Shown here: in pieces, positions 8,852-16,352 of the stretch
Position numbering within the stretch: the first letter of the stretch is position 1
Layout of the letters: the number at the start of each line of letters is the position of its first letter
NCBI RefSeq assembly: GCF_025947285.1
Contig: NZ_CP110008.1
Span: forward strand, 620,001 to 684,000
From: Flavobacterium sp. N2820
GTDB taxonomy: Bacteria > Bacteroidota > Bacteroidia > Flavobacteriales > Flavobacteriaceae
DNA length: 64,000 bases
Reading direction: 5' to 3'
Position numbers and translations under genes: made by a program
Notes under the pieces: model-generated
What the model was told of the DNA's origin: nothing
The model's database searches: none
What the model saw: only the letters and a program-made list of their open reading frames with translations

Positions 8852-9415
8852 TTACAATTTAGCTTTTAACCATTTGAATAAAATGTTTCTTCTTCTATTA
8901 TCTACATCGTCTAATTGAACACTTGTAATATCTTCGATTTTAAAAATAGACATTCCTAAATCTTCTCCGTTTTTACCAACGCAATTAATAATGAAATCCG
9001 TTTCAGAAACCTCAATAATATAACCTGAGTAATATTCATCATTTGAAATCTCAAAACTTGTAATTACATTTTTATTTCCTTTAAGTTGCTTCAATACACT
9101 TTCATAGTAGCTTTCTTCTTGAAGAAAAACAAAATTTATTGGGTTTGGTTTGTAAATTTCATCACTATAATCAATAACGCATTCCATTGCTTTAACGTAA
9201 TCGTCATTAAAATCAATTCTTTCAAAACGTTCTATTGGATGTACTATTATTCCATCTTTTTTACCAAATTTTGTAAAATGTTGAATGGCAACAAAATCTT
9301 CTGAATAATCAACAACATAACCACACCAAAATTTGGAATCTTCGTTGTAAACTGTGAAATTTAGTAGTTCTTTGTTTTGTTTAGATTTTTCTAATTGTTC
9401 AAGTAGTAGATTCAT
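8852..9415 (-). CDS. Uncharacterised protein with internal duplication
   Basis: 187 residues, no signal peptide. Two halves look alike: KFWCGYVVDYSEDFVAIQHFTKFGKKDGIIVHPIERFERID (about residues 28-70) and YYSGYIIEVSETDFIINCVGKNGEDLGMSIFKIEDITSVQLD (about 128-170). Each is a short beta-barrel-like unit of the pattern x-G-Y-V-x(8)-F-x-I...G...G-x-x-I-x-x-I-E/D, reminiscent of SH3/Sm-like folds. No enzymatic residues stand out. It lies in the accessory patch, 76 bp upstream (in transcription order) of the 120-aa gene. Confidence 0.6.
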   Translation of the reverse strand: MNLLLEQLEKSKQNKELLNFTVYNEDSKFWCGYVVDYSEDFVAIQHFTKFGKKDGIIVHPIERFERIDFNDDYVKAMECVIDYSDEIYKPNPINFVFLQEESYYESVLKQLKGNKNVITSFEISNDEYYSGYIIEVSETDFIINCVGKNGEDLGMSIFKIEDITSVQLDDVDNRRRNILFKWLKAKL

Positions 9416-9437
9416 TTTTTACTTTTTTGTTATGTGG

Positions 9438-9458
9438 GCACGGAATGCAATTCCGCGC
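9438..9458. repeat. GC-rich short hairpin between accessory genes
   Basis: GCACGGAAT, a three-base loop and ATTCCGCGC form a 9-bp stem with one mismatch, standing out in very AT-rich surroundings. It lies in the 63-bp gap between the trypsin-like peptidase gene and the 187-aa gene. It may be a trimmed relative of the larger hairpin element at 10320-10454. Confidence 0.5.
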
Positions 9459-9478
9459 TATCGGGTTGTTGTAAATAG

Positions 9479-10312
9479 TTATTTTGTTATAGAAAATGTA
9501 ATACTTGACTTCGGGATATCAATTTTGAAATGTTGTCTAATTACTTCGGTAAATAAGTCAATTTTTGTAGCAATTAAATATTTTCTGTCATTAATTGGCC
9601 ATTCTGTAATTATTGCAACTAAATATTTTTTTGGTTTTTCTTTAGATGTTATTTCTTCAACTGGAGTGTACCATAAACCACAGCCACTAATTCCTTCTAG
9701 TTCTGGTCCAATCTGCGTAGATTTTTTTTTGTAATTATAGACTTTTTTTCGATCGTAATTTAAAATAACATTATACGAAGTTGAGCATTTTAAATTTTTA
9801 TAAATATTCTTTTCAAGAACAGGAGTTGTTATATAACGATATGCTTTACTATATAGTTTTTTCTTATACTTATTGTATTTAGATTTTGTGGCAGGAAAGC
9901 CAACAAGTTCATAAAGTGGTAAATTTTTATAGTCATGATTAATATCGATTTCTTGTAAATTTAAGAAGTTGTAAGTTTTAGATATGTTCTCAATAGTTTC
10001 TGAGCATAATTTTAAAACACATATATCAAATTTATCTTTATCTCGATTATTAGTTTTATTAGTAACCAAATTTCCACCTAATTTAAAAATCGTATGTTTT
10101 TCTAATCCAACATAAAATTCAAAATTTAAACTTTCTGCCACATGAGCAACAGTAATTAAAAAATAGTCATCTAAAATTTTTAAAAAAATTCCAGTTCCAC
10201 ATGATTCGAGAATTTCATTATTATTCCTAAATAAGTGACAGGAAACTTCATAAGCATCCCAACTTGTTTTATTTTGAATTTCTCTAAATTTTTCAAGTAA
10301 ATTTTGAATCAT
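9479..10312 (-). CDS. Trypsin-like serine peptidase fold protein (cytoplasmic)
   Basis: 277 residues without a signal peptide. Three blocks match the chymotrypsin-fold triad in order: GTGIFLKILDDYFLITVAHV (His57), KFDICVLKL (Asp96) and GISGCGLW (Ser209). The usual GxSGGP is GISGCGL, so the second Gly of the oxyanion loop is replaced by Cys, while the Ser is kept. Lys/Tyr-rich insertions lie between Asp and Ser. Trypsin-like domains without export signals occur in bacterial conflict and stress genes, but nothing here proves such a role. The gene is bounded upstream by the large hairpin element and is notably AT-rich. The family call is inferred from motifs only. Confidence 0.65.
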   Translation of the reverse strand: MIQNLLEKFREIQNKTSWDAYEVSCHLFRNNNEILESCGTGIFLKILDDYFLITVAHVAESLNFEFYVGLEKHTIFKLGGNLVTNKTNNRDKDKFDICVLKLCSETIENISKTYNFLNLQEIDINHDYKNLPLYELVGFPATKSKYNKYKKKLYSKAYRYITTPVLEKNIYKNLKCSTSYNVILNYDRKKVYNYKKKSTQIGPELEGISGCGLWYTPVEEITSKEKPKKYLVAIITEWPINDRKYLIATKIDLFTEVIRQHFKIDIPKSSITFSITK

Positions 10313-10319
10313 ATAATTA

Positions 10320-10454
10320 GTTACAACGTTCCGGCGCTTGGCGAGGTTGCGAACTTCGGAACTGATTATTTTCTATCAAAGATAAAATTTGTTGCGAGAA
10401 ATAAACGTGTATTTACTACAAAATTCGCAATCTTGCCAAACGCCTGTTGGTAGC
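10320..10454 (-). repeat. attC-like / MITE-like imperfect palindrome
   Basis: A 135-bp element whose ends fold back on each other. GGCGCTTGGCGAGGTTGCGAA at 10333-10353 pairs with the arm at 10424-10444 (18 of 21 positions). Outside that, GTTACAAC faces GTTGGTAGC. In minus-strand reading it begins GCTACCAAC and ends GTTGTAAC, so it has the AAC...GTT triplets and large imperfect stem of an integron attC site, although the flanking RYYY/RRRY bases do not fit the strict consensus. It separates the peptidase gene from the RDD gene pair. Confidence 0.55.
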
Positions 10455-10461
10455 AGTTTTT

Positions 10462-10893
10462 TTATTTATTTCCAACTTCCATTACTATAGTTTTCGCCCA
10501 AATATCTCCTAAACGTTGGTTTCGGTCAGTGTTTTTAATTGTCATTATTCCAATTAATCCAAAAGGGAACATATCAATTGGGTCCAATAAGTGTCTTTTT
10601 ATTGATTGGCTCAAATTCAATTCTCCATTATTTTTAGTCAAAGATTTAGGTTTCAAGCCAACAATCGAATTTCCAAGAGTTGCTCCAAAAAACACTTCAG
10701 TAAGTACAATTATCGCAAACCAAAAAATAATTGGTACCAATGCTAATATTCCTGTAACTGAATATCCATCTTTGTCATTCGGTTCTCCAAATGAGTAAAC
10801 AAAAGCAAAGAAAAAACCATAAACAAATAAATAATCAATAAATCCTGCAATAAATCTTTTAAGTAAATTCGGTTTAGTTATGTTTTCTACCAT
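10462..10893 (-). CDS. RDD family membrane protein
   Basis: 143 residues. It begins KPNLLKRFIAGFIDYLFVYGFFFAFVYSFG, with the Arg and Asp residues of the RDD family signature in the first membrane segment. A second span, VTGILALVPIIFWFAIIVLTEVFFGATLGNSIVGLK, carries the typical GATLGKxxxGLK motif, and the end has QRLGDIWAKTIVV-like residues. Two to three membrane segments, inner membrane. The role of RDD proteins is poorly defined; transport has been suggested for some. The start overlaps the preceding 71-aa gene by 20 bp, so the two form a pair lying between repeat elements. Confidence 0.85.
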   Translation of the reverse strand: MVENITKPNLLKRFIAGFIDYLFVYGFFFAFVYSFGEPNDKDGYSVTGILALVPIIFWFAIIVLTEVFFGATLGNSIVGLKPKSLTKNNGELNLSQSIKRHLLDPIDMFPFGLIGIMTIKNTDRNQRLGDIWAKTIVMEVGNK

Positions 10894-11089
10894 TATTTTT
10901 CAATATTAATTCAATCGATAATTTGTCAACTTTTAAAAGTTCTAATATTCTTTCAGCTTTCAATTTGTCATTTTTTAAAGCTTTTTCAAATTCTTTGTCT
11001 AAACCGCAAACGTAAAGTCTTTCATTGACAGTCATTCCGCCAATATTTTCCACTAAACTAATTTTATTTTCAATTTCTTTTTGAGTCAT
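10874..11089 (-). CDS. Uncharacterised small protein paired with RDD gene
   Basis: 71 residues, soluble, alpha-helical and charged: ENKISLVENIGGMTVNERLYVCGLDKEFEKALKNDKLKAERILELLKVD. The GMTVNERL(Y/F)xxGL pattern recurs in small Bacteroidota proteins encoded next to membrane proteins. It overlaps the RDD gene by 20 bp in a different frame. Translational coupling is likely. Function unknown. Confidence 0.6.
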   Translation of the reverse strand: MTQKEIENKISLVENIGGMTVNERLYVCGLDKEFEKALKNDKLKAERILELLKVDKLSIELILKNNGRKHN

Positions 11090-11113
11090 ATTTCCATTTT
11101 CTGCGGTAAAATT

Positions 11114-11122
11114 GCTACCAAC
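11114..11122 (-). repeat. Second copy of the GTTGGTAGC element end
   Basis: On the minus strand GTTGGTAGC stands 25 bp before the start of the 71-aa gene, and its exact complement stands just after the RDD gene (10446-10454). The two-gene unit is therefore bracketed by inverted copies of this 9-mer, as a gene cassette would be by its recombination core sites. No large stem accompanies this copy. Confidence 0.4.
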
Positions 11123-11173
11123 TAGTAAATAGCATCATAAAGTTAATACTTTCAATACCGCTAATATATAAAA

Positions 11174-11202
11174 AAATCCTCACAAGTTCTTTGCGAGGAT
11201 TT
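11174..11202 (-). terminator. Terminator of the yebC-like gene
   Basis: On the minus strand, AAATCCTCGCAAAG and its imperfect complement form a 9-bp stem (one mismatch) followed by seven T's, starting 23 bp after the stop codon. Confidence 0.8.
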
Positions 11203-11224
11203 AGGATATAAGATAGAAAAAGAA

Positions 11225-11944
11225 TTACTCTGCGCTTTCTTGCATCGTATGATACACGTTCATTACGTCATCATCTTCTTCAATTTTTTCTAATAGTTTT
11301 TCAACATCAGCTACTTGGTCTGGTGTTAATTCTTTGGTTATTTGTGGTATTCTTTCAAATCCTGAAGATAAGATTTCTAAGCCACGTGTTTCTAATTCTT
11401 TTTGAATCGTTCCAAAGCTTTCAAAAGGCGCGTACATTAAAATGCCGTCTTCATCAGCAAAGATTTCTTCTACACCAAAATCAATCATTTCTAATTCTAA
11501 TTCTTCCACATCTTGTCCTTCTGCTGGAATTCTAAAATTACACGTATGATCAAACATAAATTCTACTGAACCTTGTGTTCCAAACGTTCCGTTGCATTTG
11601 TTGAAGTAACTTCTAATGTTGGCAACGGTTCTGTTGTTGTTATCCGTAGCGGTTTCAATTAAAATCGCAATTCCGTGTGGTGCGTAACCTTCAAATAATA
11701 CTTCTTTGAAGTTAGCCGTGTCTTTATCGGATGCTTTTTTAATAGCGCGTTCCACGTTATCTTTTGGCATGTTTGCTGCCTTCGCATTCTGAATAACCGC
11801 TCTTAAACGTGAGTTGGTTTCAGGATTTGGTCCGCCTTCTTTAACGGCCATTACAATATCTTTTCCTATTCTAGTAAACGTTTTTGCCATTGCTGACCAA
11901 CGTTTCATTTTGCGGGCTTTTCTAAATTCAAACGCTCTTCCCAT
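11225..11944 (-). CDS. YebC/PmpR family DNA-binding regulatory protein
   Basis: 239 residues. The start MGRAFEFRKARKMKRWSAMAKTFTRIGKDI is a family variant of the YebC N-terminus. GGPNPETNSRLRAVIQNAKAANMPKDNVERAIKKA, YAPHGIAILIETATDNNNRTVANIRSYFNKCNGTFGTQGSVEFMFD and the acidic C-terminal domain complete the three-domain YebC fold. Members act as transcriptional regulators, and more recent work on some places them on the ribosome at polyproline stalls; which applies here cannot be told. Single gene with its own terminator. Confidence 0.92.
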   Translation of the reverse strand: MGRAFEFRKARKMKRWSAMAKTFTRIGKDIVMAVKEGGPNPETNSRLRAVIQNAKAANMPKDNVERAIKKASDKDTANFKEVLFEGYAPHGIAILIETATDNNNRTVANIRSYFNKCNGTFGTQGSVEFMFDHTCNFRIPAEGQDVEELELEMIDFGVEEIFADEDGILMYAPFESFGTIQKELETRGLEILSSGFERIPQITKELTPDQVADVEKLLEKIEEDDDVMNVYHTMQESAE

Positions 11945-12026
11945 TGCTGTATAGTATGTTTCTTGTTAAGAAATTATTTAATTAATTTTTTTGCAAAATT
12001 AAACTTTTTTATCAGTTGAACAAGTA

Positions 12027-13061
12027 TTAATCATTTGGAACATGACGAGAAATAAATTGGTCTCCAGTTGTGTTCCATTGGTTAATCATGTTGTTTTTAT
12101 CTTGCGTAAATTTGGTGTTTATTTTATTGTAATCATTGATTTTTTTGTTGATGTCTTTTACCATTTGGTTATAACTAGCAATTTCTTCTTTTGTTCTTTC
12201 GTTGTCTTTTTTTCGTTCCAAAGAAGTTTTTGCTTCTTCAAATTTGGTATTGAACATTAAGAAATCAATAACGGCAGGAGCATATTCTGTTGCCGTTTTT
12301 TTGTACAATTCCATGCTTTTTTTAGTGCTTTCTAACAACGTTTTATCATTTTTAAAAGGTTGTTTTTCTACTAATTTTTGCAAACCTTCTTCGGCATACA
12401 ATAAAAGTGAACTTGCATTTTGTTGTATACTCGCAATGTCTTTTTGTTCCACTGCTTTAGAAAGCATTAAATCGGTAATATTACATTTAAAGAAAATCAA
12501 ATAAAACTCGGTATGATAGGAAAAAACTTCGTTTGAAATTTTCATTTTTTTACCTAATTCAGATTCTCCTTCGGTAAGTGTAATGTTGTATTTTTTTGCG
12601 AATTCTTTTTGTCCTTGAACTAAAAGTTCGTGCTCGTCATCCATTTTTTTGTTCACTAAATCACGCGTCATGATATAGGCTTCCATAAAATCATATGACT
12701 GCTCTGCTACTTCTTGCATGTCAACAATTTTACTGTATTCTTCATTGATTATAATTTCAGAAACCGATAAATATTTGACAACTTGGTCTCTGTACACAAT
12801 ATCACCTTTGTAGCCATCTTTTAATTTGCTGATGTTATTTTTAGCCGTTTGAATGGTTTTTACCAAATTTTTTCGCGTGGCATCAATTTTTCTTGCACTT
12901 TTTGAGTGAGCAATGGTTTTAGTGTATTTCCACATGTTTTTAGAAATAGCACTTTCTTCTTTATTAATAAATTCTAAATATTCAACAGGAGTTTTAAAGT
13001 TTTGAGCCATTAATGTACTCGTAATAAGTAAAAGTGTTGTGGCAAATAAAATTTTTTTCAT
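12027..13061 (-). CDS. Secreted alpha-helical protein of unknown function
   Basis: 344 residues with a clear signal peptide, MKKILFATTLLLITSTLMAQ, cleaved near Ala19-Gln20. The mature part is Lys/Glu-rich and almost entirely helical, starting FKTPVEYLEFINKEESAISKNMWKYTKTIAHSKSARKIDATRKNLVKTI. This resembles the LIC11966-type surface protein group, but I hold that assignment loosely. The end (DQFISRHVPND) has no anchoring motif. It starts eight bases after the S41 peptidase stop and is probably co-transcribed with it, so the protein could be a partner or substrate of the protease. Confidence 0.65.
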   Translation of the reverse strand: MKKILFATTLLLITSTLMAQNFKTPVEYLEFINKEESAISKNMWKYTKTIAHSKSARKIDATRKNLVKTIQTAKNNISKLKDGYKGDIVYRDQVVKYLSVSEIIINEEYSKIVDMQEVAEQSYDFMEAYIMTRDLVNKKMDDEHELLVQGQKEFAKKYNITLTEGESELGKKMKISNEVFSYHTEFYLIFFKCNITDLMLSKAVEQKDIASIQQNASSLLLYAEEGLQKLVEKQPFKNDKTLLESTKKSMELYKKTATEYAPAVIDFLMFNTKFEEAKTSLERKKDNERTKEEIASYNQMVKDINKKINDYNKINTKFTQDKNNMINQWNTTGDQFISRHVPND

Positions 13062-13069
13062 GTGTTTTT

Positions 13070-15094
13070 TTAATGTGTTAAATCATAAATAATTGTGATG
13101 GCTTCTAATACGCGAGCGTTTTTTTGCAATTCTTTTATTTTTTCAGCGTTACTGGTCTGAGAATAAGAGTCATATTTTATTTTTTCAGTCTCAGCTGTTG
13201 TGTTTTTAATAATAAAATCAAACGTTTTGTCTTGAATTGCATCCGTTTCTTGATAAAGCGCATCCGAACGATGAACTTCGTCGAAAACAGCATTAAAATT
13301 CAATAGTAAAGGTTTTTTTTCAGTTTTAATATACGTTTCAAGTTTATCGTTTAAATTATTAATTTCCTTAAAAAAGATATTCTTAGCAATTCTATTTTGA
13401 CTTTTTAAGATAATTGGTCCAAAGTTATTGGTGTATTTTTTAAAGCTAAGTTTTGGAGTTATACTATCATTGGCCAATACGTGCTTGTATCGAGATTCTT
13501 TAGGCATAAAATTTTGAAACAATAATGGCAGTTTTATATCCGGAATTAATCCTGTATTTTGATGGCTTTTCCCTGTAATTCTGTAAAATTTTTGGCCTGT
13601 AATTTTTATAAAATCTTTATTGTATCCTGAACTGTTAAACGGAATTATACTTTGTGTTGTAGCCTTTCCATACGTTTCATTTCCAATGATTATACCTCGA
13701 TTGTAATCCTGAATGGCATTCGCAAAAAATTCACTTGCGGAAGCAGAAAATCCATTCACAATAACCACAATTGGACCGCTATACACCACACCACGATTGA
13801 AATCTTTAAGAGTTTCTATGTTGTTATATTTATCATGGACTAAAGCAACGGGTCCGACATCAATAAACATTCCAACCATCTTAATAGCTTCAGTAATGCT
13901 GCCGCCGCCATTGTCGTCTAAATCTATGATAATTCCGTCAACATTATCCTCCTGAAGTTTGATAATCTCTCGAGCTACATCATTAGAAAGGTTATTATTC
14001 CCTTCTTCATCACTATAAAAACTTGGAATTTTTATGTATCCAACTTTTGATTTATTTTCAACAATGAAACTAAAAGCTAAATTTTCTTCCGTTTTCATTA
14101 TTTTCTTTTGCAGTTTGGCATTGAAAATATCGCCTGTTTTTTTTCTGAATGTAAATTCTAAAATGTTATAATTGTCGGACGATATTAACTCAGAAACTTT
14201 ATCGATTGTTGCACAACTTATTGTGAAATCATCTTTACCATGTTTTATTTTTAACAGTTGATCGCCATTGTCAATTTTTCCATATTCAAAGGCCGGGCTT
14301 CCAGGAATAATCTCGGAAACCAATAAATTATCATTGTCATCCAATTCAAAATTAATTCCTACAGAACTACTATTTGCTGTAACAGACGACATGAAACTTT
14401 CTTTTTCAGAATAATTAAAATAGGAGGTATGTGGGTCAAAATAACTAGTATAAGCCGTTAAAAAGTTGTTATAAAAAGCATCATAAAATGACAGATCATC
14501 TTTGATAAGGCTATTTAAAACACATTTTTGGTTTTCAAATACCTTTAATCTTGCAGTTTCGGCTAATTTGGTAAAATTCTTTTGTAGCGAATCCTTATTT
14601 TTACTTTGTTCAGCAACATCAATGAGAATATCATATGTAATACCTTTACGTATGAAATTTTTCATTCGTTCTTCGTTTTTAATATATTCTCTGTTGTTAT
14701 TGGTAAAAAACAAAGTGTCTTTCGTATTAAAAACCATATTTTGCTTTTCTAAAGCTTCAAGAATTGCGAGTTTTCGTAACAAAGCGTTTTTATAAACCAA
14801 CGCTATTTCGTCTAAAAAAGCACAATCTTTAGTAGAAATATAATCATCTATTTTAAATTTATGAACACTTAACTTTTCTGCTTCAGAACTAGTAAAATAG
14901 ATTTTGTCTTCGTCTAAGATTTCAAAAAAAGCATCATAAACATTAGCCGATAGACTATCGTCTACAGGTTTCATTTTATAATGATTGATTTTTAAAAAGG
15001 TATTTATTTTTTTTATTTTATCACAGACTTTTTCAGTGTTTTGAGCATAAAGCCCACACTGAAAAAGTACCATGAAATATAAAATTTTTTTCAT
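13070..15094 (-). CDS. S41 family carboxy-terminal processing peptidase (Tsp/Prc-like)
   Basis: 674 residues. I chose the ATG at 15094, two codons inside the longest frame, because it starts the signal peptide MKKILYFMVLFQCGLYAQ. An N-terminal helical domain (about 20-230) is followed by a PDZ domain (about 240-335: SSVGINFELDDNDNLLVSEIIPGSPAFEYGKI) and the S41 catalytic domain. Its catalytic region has NGFSASASEFFANAIQDYNRGIIIGNETYGKATTQ, with the Ser in the SASASE run (450-455) and Lys at 477. It is a periplasmic Ser/Lys protease expected to trim C-termini or degrade damaged exported proteins. It lies 12 bp after gcvT and just before the secreted helical protein gene. Confidence 0.9.
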   Translation of the reverse strand: MKKILYFMVLFQCGLYAQNTEKVCDKIKKINTFLKINHYKMKPVDDSLSANVYDAFFEILDEDKIYFTSSEAEKLSVHKFKIDDYISTKDCAFLDEIALVYKNALLRKLAILEALEKQNMVFNTKDTLFFTNNNREYIKNEERMKNFIRKGITYDILIDVAEQSKNKDSLQKNFTKLAETARLKVFENQKCVLNSLIKDDLSFYDAFYNNFLTAYTSYFDPHTSYFNYSEKESFMSSVTANSSSVGINFELDDNDNLLVSEIIPGSPAFEYGKIDNGDQLLKIKHGKDDFTISCATIDKVSELISSDNYNILEFTFRKKTGDIFNAKLQKKIMKTEENLAFSFIVENKSKVGYIKIPSFYSDEEGNNNLSNDVAREIIKLQEDNVDGIIIDLDDNGGGSITEAIKMVGMFIDVGPVALVHDKYNNIETLKDFNRGVVYSGPIVVIVNGFSASASEFFANAIQDYNRGIIIGNETYGKATTQSIIPFNSSGYNKDFIKITGQKFYRITGKSHQNTGLIPDIKLPLLFQNFMPKESRYKHVLANDSITPKLSFKKYTNNFGPIILKSQNRIAKNIFFKEINNLNDKLETYIKTEKKPLLLNFNAVFDEVHRSDALYQETDAIQDKTFDFIIKNTTAETEKIKYDSYSQTSNAEKIKELQKNARVLEAITIIYDLTH

Positions 15095-15106
15095 CAACAA
15101 ATGTGA

Positions 15107-16189
15107 TTATTTCTTATAAAAGGGCATTTTAACCACTTTTGCTTTAATGTCTTTATTTCTAATTCGGATGTAAATTTCTGAATCTGGTGTTGCTAATGAA
15201 GTAGGAACATAACCCATTCCAATGGCAATTCCCATAGAAGGTGATTGCGTTCCAGAAGTTACGATACCAATTATAGTTCCGTTTGCATCAGCAATTTCAT
15301 AATCGTGACGAGGAATTCCTCTTTCAATCATTTCAAAACCAACTAATTTGCGAGAAACCCCAGCTTCTTTTTGTTTTTTAAGGTTTTCAGAATTCGTAAA
15401 TTCTTTATCAAATTTGGTAATCCAACCTAAACCAGCTTCTAATGGCGAAGTCGTATCGTTGATGTCGTTTCCGTATAAACAGAATCCCATTTCTAAACGT
15501 AACGTATCGCGAGCAGCTAATCCTATTGGTTTAATTCCGAAAGCGGCTCCAGCTTCAAAAACTTTGTTCCAAATGTATTCAGCATCTTCGTTTTTGAAGT
15601 AAATTTCAAATCCGCCCGAACCCGTATAGCCTGTTGCCGAAACAATTACATCACTTTTTCCTGCAAATTCGCCAATTTGGAATGTGTAATAGCCCATATT
15701 GGTTAAGTCAATAGAAGTTAATGATTGCATAGCTTCCGCCGCTTTTGGTCCTTGAATGGCTAATAACGAATATGCTTCTGAAAGATTTTGCATATCAACT
15801 CCTAAATCATTGTGTGCAGCAATCCAATTCCAATCTTTTTCAATATTTGATGCATTTACCACCAACATATAATGGTTGTCAGCGATTTTATAAACGATTA
15901 AATCGTCTACGATTCCCCCTTCGTTATTTGGCAAACAAGAGTATTGCGCTTTTCCATCTACTAATTTAGACGCATCATTTGAAGTTACTTTCTGAATTAG
16001 AGCTAACGCATTTTCTCCTTTTAAGAAAAACTCGCCCATGTGAGAAACGTCAAAAACACCAACGCCATTTCTAACGATTTCGTGTTCTGCATTTACTCCT
16101 TCATATTGAACAGGCATATTGTATCCTGCAAACGGAACCATTTTAGCTCCTAAACTTTCGTGAATGTGCGTTAACGCTGTATTTTTCAT
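15107..16189 (-). CDS. gcvT: Aminomethyltransferase (glycine cleavage T protein)
   Basis: 360 residues, cytoplasmic. It transfers the aminomethyl carbon from the H protein to tetrahydrofolate in glycine cleavage. Family blocks: [36 protein letters not shown] at the N-terminus, the folate region [44 protein letters not shown] and [16 protein letters not shown] with the conserved Arg-Asp. The C-terminal barrel ends [17 protein letters not shown]. gcvH and gcvP are not in the window. It heads a minus-strand set with the S41 protease gene 12 bp after it and is divergent from hutH. Confidence 0.96.
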   Translation of the reverse strand: MKNTALTHIHESLGAKMVPFAGYNMPVQYEGVNAEHEIVRNGVGVFDVSHMGEFFLKGENALALIQKVTSNDASKLVDGKAQYSCLPNNEGGIVDDLIVYKIADNHYMLVVNASNIEKDWNWIAAHNDLGVDMQNLSEAYSLLAIQGPKAAEAMQSLTSIDLTNMGYYTFQIGEFAGKSDVIVSATGYTGSGGFEIYFKNEDAEYIWNKVFEAGAAFGIKPIGLAARDTLRLEMGFCLYGNDINDTTSPLEAGLGWITKFDKEFTNSENLKKQKEAGVSRKLVGFEMIERGIPRHDYEIADANGTIIGIVTSGTQSPSMGIAIGMGYVPTSLATPDSEIYIRIRNKDIKAKVVKMPFYKK

Positions 16190-16352
16190 GATTTTGTGTT
16201 GAATATTTTAAGACTGCTAATTTATTGAAAAATCTTAAAAATAGCTTTAGAATTGGTATAAATAATAAGCAATATTTATTTTTTGTTAATATTAATAATA
16301 AATCTTGCATTTTAACAATTGTTTGCGGAATTTTGGACTTTAAATTTTTGAC

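Noticed and set aside
13652-13955. Plus-strand ORFs opposite the S41 protease
   Set aside because: They overlap the conserved catalytic region on the other strand and resemble no protein family.
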